64,000 nt of DNA from AC-32 sp963746155 (lineage in GTDB: Bacteria > Actinomycetota > Thermoleophilia > Gaiellales > Gaiellaceae). Each line of letters opens with the position of its first letter. The first letter of the stretch is position 1. The stretch spans positions 930,001-994,000 of the forward strand of contig CAVVAB010000012.1 of assembly GCA_963746155.1 (NCBI GenBank), given 5' to 3'. Shown here one piece after another: positions 17,103 to 24,738 of the stretch. Below the pieces are notes generated by a model, which was not told the DNA's origin, did not search any database, and was given only the letters and a program-made list of their open reading frames with translations. Made by a program: the position numbers and the translations under genes.

Positions 17103-17175
17103 CAGGGGCGGCAGGACTCGAACCTGCAACCCCCGGTTTTGGAGACCGGTGCTCTGCCAATTGAGCTACGCCCCT
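17103..17175 (-). tRNA. tRNA-Trp (CCA)
   Basis: 73-nt cloverleaf on the minus strand: acceptor AGGGGCG/CGCCCCT, D-arm GCTC...GAGC, anticodon stem CCGGT/ACCGG around loop CTCCAAA (anticodon CCA), and T-arm with GGTTCGAGTCC. CCA end not encoded. It borders the accessory block on its left. Confidence 0.97.
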
Positions 17176-17223
17176 AGGGGTTGCGCCCGTCGATTGTAGC
17201 CGCGGTTTTCCTAGAGTCCTGCT

Positions 17224-17424
17224 GTGGCTCCTCCGCCTCCACGGCCTGCGCTCGGCGCGCTCTTCCTCTTCCTCGCGGTCGCGTTCGTCGGCATCGCCGC
17301 CGCCGCCGTGGAGGCGGTCGACACCAACAAGGGCCTGATCGTCGTGGTCGTCGCGGCGGGCGTGATCGCCCTCTGGCTCCTCACGCTTGCCCTCCGAAAC
17401 CTCCGGCGAAAACAGGGCTCATAA
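17224..17424 (+). CDS. small two-helix membrane protein, 66 aa
   Basis: Proline-rich N-terminus, then two hydrophobic helices (LFLFLAVAFVGIAAAAV and LIVVVVAAGVIALWLLTLAL) and a basic tail RNLRRKQGS, so the C-terminus is likely cytoplasmic. The GTG is 6 nt after a TAGAGT box and has no Shine-Dalgarno sequence. It lies 33 nt before the sigma-factor gene, which has its own TATTCT box. Unknown function. Confidence 0.65.
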   Translation: MAPPPPRPALGALFLFLAVAFVGIAAAAVEAVDTNKGLIVVVVAAGVIALWLLTLALRNLRRKQGS

Positions 17425-17457
17425 GGAAAGAGCAGGCCGAGGCCGTATTCTCTACCC

Positions 17458-18249
17458 GTGGCGGACGACGAAACCCAGGGTCTCTGGCGCGAGTACAAGA
17501 GGACCAAAGACCAGGCCATTCGCGACCGCCTGATCCTCACGTACGCACCGCTCGTCAAATACGTGGCGGGCCGGCTCGGCAGCGGGCTGCCTGCCCACGT
17601 GGACGAGAACGACCTCAACTCGTACGGGCTGCTCGGCCTCATCGGGGCGATCGAGCGCTTCGACCCCGACCGCGACATCAAGTTCGAGACCTACGCGATC
17701 GCACGGATCAAGGGCTCGATCATCGACGAGCTGCGCGCGATGGACTGGGTGCCGCGCTCGGTTCGCTCCCGCGCCCGCGACATCGAGCGCGCAATCGGCG
17801 AGCTCGAGCGCAAGCTCATGCGGGCGCCGACGGACGAGGAGATCGCCGAGAAGCTCGGCATCAGCACCGACGATCTCGACGACAGCCTCTCCGAGATCGG
17901 CCGCTCCTCGATCGCGGCGCTCGACGAGCTCTGGACGATCTCGTCCGGGCCCGGCGGCGGCGACCAGGTCGCGCTGATCGACACCATCGAGGACACCCAG
18001 GGGCCCGAGCCGCAGTCCGAGCTCGCGCAGACCGAGCTCAAGGAGGCGCTGGGCGATGCGATCGCGCGCCTGCCCGAGCGCGAGAAGCTCGTCGTCACGC
18101 TCTACTACTACGAGGAGCTGACCCTTCGCGAGATCGGCGAGGTGCTCGGCGTGACCGAGTCGCGCGTCTCGCAGCTGCACACGAAGGCGATCCTCCGCCT
18201 CAAGGCGCGCCTCGCCGGCTCGCCCTCGCGCGAGCCTCTCGGACGCTGA
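17458..18249 (+). CDS. RNA polymerase sigma factor, FliA/WhiG family
   Basis: 263-residue sigma-70 family protein of the group 3 type. Region 2 is clear (LVKYVAGRLGSGLP ... DLNSYGLLGLIGAIERFDP ... KFETYAIARIKGSIIDELR), followed by WVPRSVRSRARDIE typical of FliA/WhiG, region 3 (APTDEEIAEKLGI) and region 4 with a helix-turn-helix (LTLREIGEVLGVTESRVSQLHTKA). It directs polymerase to alternative promoters, in actinobacteria often for development or motility. GTG start 6 nt after TATTCT. No anti-sigma gene is adjacent. A terminator-like hairpin follows. Confidence 0.95.
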   Translation: MADDETQGLWREYKRTKDQAIRDRLILTYAPLVKYVAGRLGSGLPAHVDENDLNSYGLLGLIGAIERFDPDRDIKFETYAIARIKGSIIDELRAMDWVPRSVRSRARDIERAIGELERKLMRAPTDEEIAEKLGISTDDLDDSLSEIGRSSIAALDELWTISSGPGGGDQVALIDTIEDTQGPEPQSELAQTELKEALGDAIARLPEREKLVVTLYYYEELTLREIGEVLGVTESRVSQLHTKAILRLKARLAGSPSREPLGR

Positions 18250-18263
18250 ATCCAGCGGGCTAA

Positions 18264-18282
18264 GGCGCCGCTTGTCGGCGCC
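18264..18282 (+). terminator. terminator-like hairpin after sigma-factor gene
   Basis: GGCGCCG-CTTGT-CGGCGCC, a perfect 7-bp stem with a 5-nt loop, 15 nt after the stop; no clean T-tract. Confidence 0.5.
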
Positions 18283-18401
18283 GTCTTCAGGACACGTGGG
18301 CTCTGCCCGCGTGTTCGTCTGCGCCGCTGCCCTGGCCGCCTGGATTCTCTGTCGCGCGACTAAGATCCTCCGGAACCCGTCCCGAAGGAGGAGCAAGCCG
18401 C

Positions 18402-20453
18402 ATGGCCGCAGTCGAACCAGGGAAGATCCGCAACGTCGCCGCCGTCGGCCACCGCGGCACGGGGAAGACGTCGCTCGTCGAGGCGATGCTGTTCCAGTCC
18501 GGCGCGATCAACAGGCTTGGCACGGTCGAGCAGGGAACGACGACCTCCGACTGGGACGAGGACGAGCAGCGCAGGCAGATGTCGCTGGCCGCCTCGCTCT
18601 GCCACTGCGAGTGGCTGGGCCGCAAGATCAACCTGATCGATGCGCCGGGCGACCCGGGCTTCGGCGGCGACACGATCGCCGCATTGCGCGTGGTCGAGGG
18701 CGCGCTCGTCGTCGCGAGCGCCGTCATGGGCATCGAGGTCCAGACCACGCGCGTCTGGGAGCGCTCCGACGAGCTCGACCTTCCGCGCGTTGTCTTCATC
18801 AACATGCTCGACCGCGAGCGGGCCGACTTCTACCGCGCGCTCGAGCAGTTCCGCACGCTTCTCTCCGAGCGCTGCGTCGCCGTGAACCTCCCGATCGGGA
18901 GCGAGCACGAGCTGACCGGCATCGTCGACGTCCTCCACCTCAAGGCGTACACGAGCCCCGAGGGCGAGCGCGAGGGCGGGCCGACCGAGATTCCGGCCGA
19001 GATGGCCGACACCGTCGCCGAGTACCGCGAGAAGCTGCTCGACGCCGTCGTCGAGACCGACGAGTCGCTGATGGAGCGCTACCTCGAGGGCGAGGAGCTC
19101 GGCGACGAGGAGGTGGCCCACGCGCTCAAGGACGCCGTGACGCGCGGCGAGCTGTTCCCGGTCGCCTGCGGCGTCGCCACGAAGAACCTCGGCACGACCG
19201 CGCTGCTCGACCTGCTGGTCGAGGGTGTCCCCTCGCCGGCCAAGCGCCCACCCGCGGTCGACGTCGACGGCGCCGGCACCGCGGTGTTCGTCTTCAAGAC
19301 CGTCGCCGACCCGTTCGCGGGCCGAATCAACCTCTTCCGCGTCCTCGCCGGGAGCCTCACCTCCGACTCGACGCTCGTCAACGCCCGCTCGCGCGGCAAG
19401 GAGCGCGTCGGCCAGCTGCTCGAGCTCCAGGGCAAGGAGCACGAGCAGACGACCGAGTTCGGCCCGGGCGACATCGGCGCGGTCGCCAAGCTGAAGGAGA
19501 CGACGACGGGCGACCTGCTGCTCGACGCCGAGCATGAGGTCGACGTGCCGAAGCTCGACTTCCCCGAGCCGGTGATGAGCTTCGCGGTCACGCCGAAGGC
19601 CAAGGGCGACGAGGAGAAGGTCGGCACCTCGCTTCGGCGCCTGGCCGAGGAGGACCCGACGCTCGTCCTGCGGCGCGACCCGCAGACCGGCGAGCAGCTG
19701 CTCTCGGGGATGAGCCAGATGCACGTCGAGGTCGCGGTCGACCGCCTCAAGGGCCGCTTCGGCGTCGAGGTCGACCTGCACCAGCCGCGCGTGCCCTACC
19801 TCGAGACGATCCGCAAGGAGGCCCGCGCCAGGCACCGCTACAAGAAGCAGACCGGCGGCCGCGGCCAGTTCGGCGACTGCGCGATCGTGATCGAGCCGCT
19901 GCCCGAGCGCGCCGGCTACGAGTTCGTGGACGAGATCGTCGGCGGCGTGATCCAGCAGAGCTTCCGGCCGGCGGTGGACAAGGGAATCCAGGAGGCGATG
20001 GAGCACGGTGAGCTCGCGGGCGCGCCGGTGCAGGGCATCCGCGTGCGCCTCGTCGACGGCCAGCAGCACCAGGTCGACTCCTCGGAGATGGCGTTCAAGA
20101 TCGCCGGCTCGATGGCGTTCAAGGAGGCGTACCAGAAGGCCAACCCGGTCCTGCTCGAGCCGATCATGGAGGTGGAGGTGGCCGTCCCCGACGACACGGT
20201 CGGCGCGGTCAACGGCGACCTCAACTCCCGCCGTGGGCGCCTGCAGGGGATGGAGCCGCGGGGTGGCATGACCTCGATCAAGGCCGAGGTCCCGATGGCG
20301 GAGATCCTCACGTACTCGCAGGCGCTGACGTCGCTCACCGGAGGACGTGGCGACTACCACATGCACTTCCTGCGCTACGAGGAGGTGCCGACGCACATCG
20401 CCCAGAAGATCATCGAGGAGTCGAAGGAGGAACAGGAGGAGGCGACGGTCTAG
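18402..20453 (+). CDS. elongation factor G-like protein (EF-G2 type)
   Basis: 683-residue translational GTPase with P-loop GHRGTGKTS (16-24), domain II (FVFKTVADPFAGRINLFRV), domain III (MSQMHVEVAVDRLK), domain IV (TGGRGQFGDCAIVIEP) and domain V (GAVNGDLNSRRGRLQGM). The G3 motif is DAPGDPGF (80-87) instead of DTPGHVDF, so the catalytic His is Asp84, and G4 reads NMLD rather than NKMD. These changes mark the EF-G2 paralogues found in actinobacteria, whose GTPase and translocation activity is weak or unclear. AAGGAGG lies 9 nt before the ATG. Canonical EF-G is expected elsewhere in the genome beside tufA. Confidence 0.92.
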   Translation: MAAVEPGKIRNVAAVGHRGTGKTSLVEAMLFQSGAINRLGTVEQGTTTSDWDEDEQRRQMSLAASLCHCEWLGRKINLIDAPGDPGFGGDTIAALRVVEGALVVASAVMGIEVQTTRVWERSDELDLPRVVFINMLDRERADFYRALEQFRTLLSERCVAVNLPIGSEHELTGIVDVLHLKAYTSPEGEREGGPTEIPAEMADTVAEYREKLLDAVVETDESLMERYLEGEELGDEEVAHALKDAVTRGELFPVACGVATKNLGTTALLDLLVEGVPSPAKRPPAVDVDGAGTAVFVFKTVADPFAGRINLFRVLAGSLTSDSTLVNARSRGKERVGQLLELQGKEHEQTTEFGPGDIGAVAKLKETTTGDLLLDAEHEVDVPKLDFPEPVMSFAVTPKAKGDEEKVGTSLRRLAEEDPTLVLRRDPQTGEQLLSGMSQMHVEVAVDRLKGRFGVEVDLHQPRVPYLETIRKEARARHRYKKQTGGRGQFGDCAIVIEPLPERAGYEFVDEIVGGVIQQSFRPAVDKGIQEAMEHGELAGAPVQGIRVRLVDGQQHQVDSSEMAFKIAGSMAFKEAYQKANPVLLEPIMEVEVAVPDDTVGAVNGDLNSRRGRLQGMEPRGGMTSIKAEVPMAEILTYSQALTSLTGGRGDYHMHFLRYEEVPTHIAQKIIEESKEEQEEATV

Positions 20454-20540
20454 GTCCCGAGGCGCCGCTTGCGCATCCGTCTGCTCTGACCGGTCGATGA
20501 CTGTGGGCTTGTGAAAAGGCAAACGCGCTAGGCTCCGTCG

Positions 20541-21158
20541 ATGCGAATGAGCCGGCAGGCCGTTCTCGCGGCGCGCACGTGCGCGATCTGCGAGCGGACG
20601 CTCCTCGTGGGCGAGCGTACGGTGCGGTATTCGCCCGACGGCGAGAGCTTTCTCGACGTCTGCCCGCTGTGTCAGGAAATCGCGCTCGAGCACGGCTGGT
20701 TGAAGGAAGGCAGCCCGACGTCGCCCCTCGTGGCCGACTCGCGCCGCCGCCGGAGGCTCGGCCCGCTCGCTGCGCTGTTTGAGCCCCGCAAGCCCGTGGC
20801 CGAGCCGGTGGTGGATGAACCGATCCTCCGCCGGCTCTCCGGGCCTGAGCTCGCGATGGTCGAAGCGGCCGACCTCTTCAATGCGAGCGCGTTCCGCCGC
20901 ACGGTCGCCGGATTGGCCAAGAGCCTCGGCCAGCCGAAGGCGAGCATCGTCCCGCTCTCCGGGGTGAACAGCGAGGTCGTCCTCACCGTTTCGTGGGAGA
21001 TCTCGTGGTACCAGTACCGCATCACTCCCGACTCGGGCCAGCCCGTCCGCCTGGAGGACCGCGGGCAGGATCCGGGCGAAGTGGAGGCGATGTTCACGAG
21101 CTGGAACGCGAAGCTCGCGCCGGACGGCCGCATCGTTCCCGATATCTCGCCGGTCTAG
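20541..21158 (+). CDS. zinc-ribbon-containing hypothetical protein, 205 aa
   Basis: N-terminal CAICERTLLVGE ... DVCPLCQEIALEHGW supplies two CxxC pairs about 28 residues apart, a treble-clef or zinc-ribbon site. A basic linker (DSRRRRRLGPLAALF) joins it to a C-terminal domain of about 110 residues (MVEAADLFNASAFRRTVAG ... VLTVSWEISWYQYRI) predicted to be alpha/beta. No enzyme motif is seen. The ATG is 6 nt after TAGGCT. I recall similar proteins only from related actinobacteria; the function is unknown. Confidence 0.75.
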   Translation: MRMSRQAVLAARTCAICERTLLVGERTVRYSPDGESFLDVCPLCQEIALEHGWLKEGSPTSPLVADSRRRRRLGPLAALFEPRKPVAEPVVDEPILRRLSGPELAMVEAADLFNASAFRRTVAGLAKSLGQPKASIVPLSGVNSEVVLTVSWEISWYQYRITPDSGQPVRLEDRGQDPGEVEAMFTSWNAKLAPDGRIVPDISPV

Positions 21159-21193
21159 CGCTCGCCTGGGCCCGACCTACAATCCGAAGCACG

Positions 21194-21439
21194 ATGATCT
21201 ACTGCGTGATCCCCCGCGAGCTCGAGGAAGAGCTCTACGACAAGATGGTCGAGTACTACAAGGACAACCCGCACGTGACCGTCATCCTCGATCGCCGCGA
21301 GGGAGAGGACCGGCGCAAGGGCCACGACTTCGGCGGTAAGCGCACGATTCGAGATCGCCGCCGCCAGCGCGCCTCCGGGACATTCCCGGAAACCGAGCCT
21401 CCCGAAGAAGACACCCAGGGAGGGCTTGACGAAACCTAG
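21194..21439 (+). CDS. hypothetical protein, 81 aa
   Basis: MIYCVIPRELEEELYDKMVEY ... VTVILDRREGEDRR followed by a highly charged tail. The pattern of one beta-alpha-beta unit ending in LDRRxGxDRR resembles small proteins found with response regulators or PilZ-like partners, but no family can be named with confidence. A TACAAT box ends 10 nt before the ATG. A hairpin lies 49 nt past the stop. Confidence 0.7.
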   Translation: MIYCVIPRELEEELYDKMVEYYKDNPHVTVILDRREGEDRRKGHDFGGKRTIRDRRRQRASGTFPETEPPEEDTQGGLDET

Positions 21440-21487
21440 TCTGTGTCGTCGGGCCGCGCTGCCCGCCCCGCGGCAGCGTCCTCAGTC

Positions 21488-21514
21488 GGCCCTGTAGCTA
21501 TCCACTACAGGGCC
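21488..21514. terminator. stem-loop between 81-aa gene and aldehyde dehydrogenase
   Basis: GGCCCTGTAG-CTATCCA-CTACAGGGCC, a perfect 10-bp stem with a 7-nt loop. There is no T-tract, so it may be a terminator or an mRNA-stabilising element. Confidence 0.5.
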
Positions 21515-21599
21515 TCCCTGCGTCCTTGCCTCGGAACGGCCATCGCACCCCGACGACGAGCGAGGTTCCGCCAAGCCCTCCCAGCTAGAATCGCCAGCC

Positions 21600-23099
21600 G
21601 TGGCGACGGCGGCGACGAAGACCTTCAAGAACCTGATCGGCGGCGAGTGGGTGGACGCTGCCTCGGGCGACACCTTCGAGACGTCGGTCCCGGCCACGGG
21701 CGAGACGCTCGGCGTGTTTCCGCGCTCGGGCGCCGACGACGTCGACCGCGCGGTCGAGGCGGCCAAGGCCGCGTACGAGGACTGGCGGCTCGTGCCCGCG
21801 CCGCGCCGCGGCGAGATCCTGTTCCGCTTCGGCCAGCTCCTCGCCGAGCACAAGGACGAGGTCGCGCTGCTCATGTCGCGCGAGATGGGGAAGGTGATTC
21901 CCGAGGCCGCGGGCGACGTCCAGGAAGCGATCGACATGAGCTACTACATGGGCGGCGAGGGCCGGCGGCTCTCCGGCCAGACGACGCCTTCGGAGCTCCC
22001 GGACAAGTTCAACATGAGCGTCCGCCAGCCGATCGGCGTCATCGGCGTCATCACGCCGTGGAACTTCCCGATCGCGATCCCTTCCTGGAAGATCGCGCCC
22101 GCGCTCGTCTGCGGGAACACGGTCGTGTTCAAGCCGGCGACCGACACGCCGCTCCTGGGCGAGCGCTTCGTCGAGCTGCTCGCCGAGGCGGGTGTTCCGC
22201 CCGGCGTGGTCAACATCGTCCACGGCGGTGGCGGAGCGGTCGGCGACCGGCTCGTCCGCCACCCGGACGTCCCGGTGATCACGCTCACCGGCTCGCGTGA
22301 GACCGGCGTCGAGGTGCTGCGCAACGCAGCCGACAACCTCAAGCACGTCCACCTAGAGCTCGGCGGCAAGAACGCGATCATCGTCCTCGACGACGCCGAC
22401 CTCGACCTCGCGGTGGAGGGGATCGTCTGGTCGGCCTTCGGCACCTCGGGCCAGCGGTGCACGGCCGCGTCGCGCGTGATCGTCCAGGAAGGCGTCTACG
22501 AGGAGCTCCAGTCGCGGCTGGTGAGCGCGGCCGAGAAGCTGCGCCTCGGGCCGGGCTGGGAGGACGGCGTCGACGTCGGCCCGGTGATCAACCAGGCCGC
22601 ACTCGACAAGATCCATTCGTACACGGGCATCGGCGTGGACGAAGGCGCAAAGCTCCTGACCGGCGGCGAGGTCGCCGGCGGCAACGGGCTCGGCGACGGC
22701 TTCTTCTACCGGCCGACGATCTTCGGGGACGTCGAGCCGGGGATGCGGGTCGCCCAGGAGGAGATCTTCGGCCCGACGACCGCGCTCCTCCGCGTGCGCG
22801 ACCTCGACGACGCGGTGCGCGTCTCGAACGGGATCGAGTTCGGGCTCTCGTCGTCGATCTTCACGCGCGACGTCAACAAGGCCTTCCGCGCGATGCGCGA
22901 CCTCGAGGCCGGGATCACCTACATCAACGCGGGCACGATCGGCGCCGAGGTGCATCTGCCGTTCGGCGGGGTCAAGGGCACGGGCAACGGCCACCGCGAG
23001 GCCGGCCAGGCTGCGCTCGACGTCTTCACCGAGTGGAAGTCGATCTACGTCGACTACTCGGGCAAGCTCCAGAAGGCGCAGATCGACACCGCCGAGTAG
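21600..23099 (+). CDS. NAD(P)-dependent aldehyde dehydrogenase family protein
   Basis: 499-residue ALDH: cofactor and substrate region VIGVITPWNFPIAIPSWK, general base in LELGG (Glu253), nucleophile in GTSGQRCTAASR (Cys287), oligomerisation end NAGTIGAEVHLPFGG. The whole chain is intact and of normal length. The C-terminal GTGNGHREAG ... EWKSIYVDYSG signature belongs to a bacterial subgroup often labelled succinate- or ketoglutarate-semialdehyde dehydrogenase, but the substrate cannot be set from sequence. GTG start 8 nt after a TAGAAT box (leaderless). Confidence 0.92.
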   Translation: MATAATKTFKNLIGGEWVDAASGDTFETSVPATGETLGVFPRSGADDVDRAVEAAKAAYEDWRLVPAPRRGEILFRFGQLLAEHKDEVALLMSREMGKVIPEAAGDVQEAIDMSYYMGGEGRRLSGQTTPSELPDKFNMSVRQPIGVIGVITPWNFPIAIPSWKIAPALVCGNTVVFKPATDTPLLGERFVELLAEAGVPPGVVNIVHGGGGAVGDRLVRHPDVPVITLTGSRETGVEVLRNAADNLKHVHLELGGKNAIIVLDDADLDLAVEGIVWSAFGTSGQRCTAASRVIVQEGVYEELQSRLVSAAEKLRLGPGWEDGVDVGPVINQAALDKIHSYTGIGVDEGAKLLTGGEVAGGNGLGDGFFYRPTIFGDVEPGMRVAQEEIFGPTTALLRVRDLDDAVRVSNGIEFGLSSSIFTRDVNKAFRAMRDLEAGITYINAGTIGAEVHLPFGGVKGTGNGHREAGQAALDVFTEWKSIYVDYSGKLQKAQIDTAE

Positions 23100-23104
23100 T
23101 GCGC

Positions 23105-23422
23105 ATGGCGGGCGAGCGCTCGCAGCACTGGGGCAAGCTCGTACTACTTGTGATCCTTGTGCTCGGCGCGAGTGTGTGGCTGATCGTTGCGAAGTGGCAC
23201 CCCTGGGACCCGCGTCTCGGCGCGGAGCGAACCGCCCAGGCTCTTCGCATCAAGGAGGGCGGCTCGACGCGCTACCACTGCACTAGGGAGGAGAACGACG
23301 GCACGATCGACGGCATGAGCGACGTCGACTACGTCTGCGAACCGATCGGACACCCGAAGGAGACGGGCTACTGGGTGGGCACCGACAGCCACCGGATCAC
23401 ACAGCTGCAGCCGATGGGTTGA
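23105..23422 (+). CDS. single-pass membrane hypothetical protein, 105 aa
   Basis: One N-terminal membrane helix (LVLLVILVLGASVWLIV) and an extracytoplasmic domain of about 75 residues with two cysteines (TRYHCTREE, VDYVCEPIG) that could form a disulfide. It starts six bases after the aldehyde dehydrogenase stop, so it is probably co-transcribed. A GTG two codons upstream is an alternative start. Unknown function. Confidence 0.7.
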   Translation: MAGERSQHWGKLVLLVILVLGASVWLIVAKWHPWDPRLGAERTAQALRIKEGGSTRYHCTREENDGTIDGMSDVDYVCEPIGHPKETGYWVGTDSHRITQLQPMG

Positions 23423-23438
23423 CCCTGGTGGTCGCGAA

Positions 23439-23748
23439 GTGAACCGGAAGCTCGTCGTCTTCGTGCCCGCTGAAGCGCTCGACGCCGTGCGCGACGCGCT
23501 GTTTGCCGCGGGAGCGGGGAGGATCGGCGACTACGAGCGCTGCTCCTGGTACACCGAAGGGACGGGCACGTTCCTCGGCGGTGAGAGCACGGATCCGAGC
23601 GTGGGGGAGAAGGGGCGCGAGGAGCGCGTACCGGAACTGCGGCTCGAGACCGTCTATCCGGAGGACCGCGAGGTCCGAAGTGGTGGCGGCTCTTCGCTCG
23701 GCGCATCCGTACGAGGAGCCCGCGTTCGACCTCTATCCGCTCCTGTGA
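23439..23748 (+). CDS. NIF3/YqfO C-terminal (CutA-like) domain protein (frameshifted in this sequence)
   Basis: About 102 residues after correction, matching the inserted CutA-like domain of NIF3 proteins: KLVVFVPAEALDAVRDALF, AGAGRIGDYERCSWYTEGTGTF, then RLETVYPEDR and, in the next frame, VVAALRSAHPYEEPAFDLYPLL. Deleting one C near 23675 joins them. Stand-alone copies of this domain are known; their role is unclear, with metal or nucleotide binding suggested. The stop overlaps the RNase HI start as GTGA, so the two are coupled. Without correction the frame runs on into RNase HI as an artificial 234-aa fusion. Confidence 0.8.
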
Positions 23749-24143
23749 AGGCACGGCTCTTCACGGACGGCGGCTCGCGCGGCAACCCAGGCCCGGCCGC
23801 GTACGGCTACGTGCTGGAGAGCGAAGACGGGCACGTGCTGGCCGCGCACGGCGAGGCGATCGGAACCGCGACAAACAACGTCGCCGAGTACCGCGGCCTC
23901 CTCGCCGGCCTGGAGCGCGCGATCGAGGCGGGCGTCGGCGAGCTCGAGGTCGTCTCCGACTCGGAGCTCCTCGTCAAGCAGATGCGCGGCGAGTACAAGG
24001 TCAAGAAGGACACGCTGCGCGCGCTCGTCGCCGAGGCCCACGACCTCGCCGACCGGCTTGACCGGGTTACCTACACCGCCGTTCGACGTGAGCACAACGA
24101 GCTCGCGGACCGACTCGTCAACGAGGCCCTGGACGCGAACTAA
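23745..24143 (+). CDS. rnhA: ribonuclease HI
   Basis: 132-residue RNase H fold. The four acidic catalytic positions are visible: Asp in LFTDGGSRGNPGP, Glu in NVAEYRGLLAGL, Asp in VVSDSELLVKQ, and the late Asp in REHNELADRLVN. This is the short actinobacterial/archaeal-like type without the basic handle. It degrades the RNA strand of RNA-DNA hybrids in the cytoplasm. GTG start overlapping the NIF3-domain stop. tRNA-Gly follows 23 nt later. Confidence 0.92.
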   Translation: MKARLFTDGGSRGNPGPAAYGYVLESEDGHVLAAHGEAIGTATNNVAEYRGLLAGLERAIEAGVGELEVVSDSELLVKQMRGEYKVKKDTLRALVAEAHDLADRLDRVTYTAVRREHNELADRLVNEALDAN

Positions 24144-24166
24144 CGGCGGCTATACTGGCCGCGCTC

Positions 24167-24240
24167 GCGGATGTAGCTCAGTTGGCTAGAGCGTCTGCTT
24201 GCCATGCAGAAGGTCGTGGGTTCGAATCCCATCATCCGCT
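24167..24240 (+). tRNA. tRNA-Gly (GCC)
   Basis: Acceptor GCGGATG/CATCCGC, anticodon stem TCTGC/GCAGA with loop TTGCCAT (anticodon GCC), T-arm GGTTCGAATCC. No encoded CCA. A TATACT box lies at 24151-24156, about 10 nt upstream. Confidence 0.97.
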
Positions 24241-24257
24241 CTCTCTCGCTCGGAGAG

Positions 24258-24677
24258 CTATCCACAGCGTTTCTCTCCTCGATTCCCGAAGAAGGGCTCC
24301 TCCGTTTCGAGCCCATTCGAGCAATCACCGCAGAGACTGACCGCTGCCTTCGCGCGGTGGACGAGGTCCGCGAACACGTTCGTCGGAAGGTCGACGGCGC
24401 CGAGGTCCAGCAGAAACTTCCCGGTCAGCGCCTCTTGAGTCGGTGCCCCATGCTCGGAGAACGTGTGCATCGGCGCCTGGATGCGCCGCAGACGCCGGAT
24501 GTCCGCGAGCGCCAGGGCAACGGTGTGGCGCTGGGCCTTGTCGAGCTTGCACGGCGCCGAGCTTCTTGGCGTGCTGGCCGTCGCGGTCGCGGCACGATGG
24601 GCGCCGCTGTTGCCGCAGCCGGCCGCTGCCAACCCGAGCACGGCGACGGCGAGCGCGAGAGCTCCTGTCGCCGACAT
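24258..24677 (-). CDS. putative lipoprotein, 139 aa
   Basis: Starts MSATGALALAVAVLG with lipobox LAAAGC, giving a lipidated Cys at residue 21, then a Thr/Ala-rich linker and a small helical domain (LALADIRRLRRIQAP ... FLLDLGAVDLPTNVFADL). Two later cysteines (VSLCGDC) may pair. ATG 24677 has TAAGCT 8 nt upstream, whose region faces the divergent ABC exporter promoter. Function unknown; surface location is inferred from the signal. Confidence 0.72.
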   Translation of the reverse strand: MSATGALALAVAVLGLAAAGCGNSGAHRAATATASTPRSSAPCKLDKAQRHTVALALADIRRLRRIQAPMHTFSEHGAPTQEALTGKFLLDLGAVDLPTNVFADLVHRAKAAVSLCGDCSNGLETEEPFFGNRGEKRCG

Positions 24678-24738
24678 CCTGACCGAGCTTAGCGGGAGCC
24701 CGCGGCCACGCCTCTTCGGCGGCGTACCCTTGAGCGCC

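Noticed and set aside
18360..20693. 777-codon minus-strand frame opposite EF-G
   Set aside because: Shadow of the GC-rich EF-G gene; no domain, composition typical of antisense frames.
23439..24143. Fusion of NIF3-like domain and RNase HI as one 234-aa protein
   Set aside because: The junction residues are meaningless, and the proper NIF3 C-terminus lies one base out of frame with its own stop overlapping the RNase HI start.
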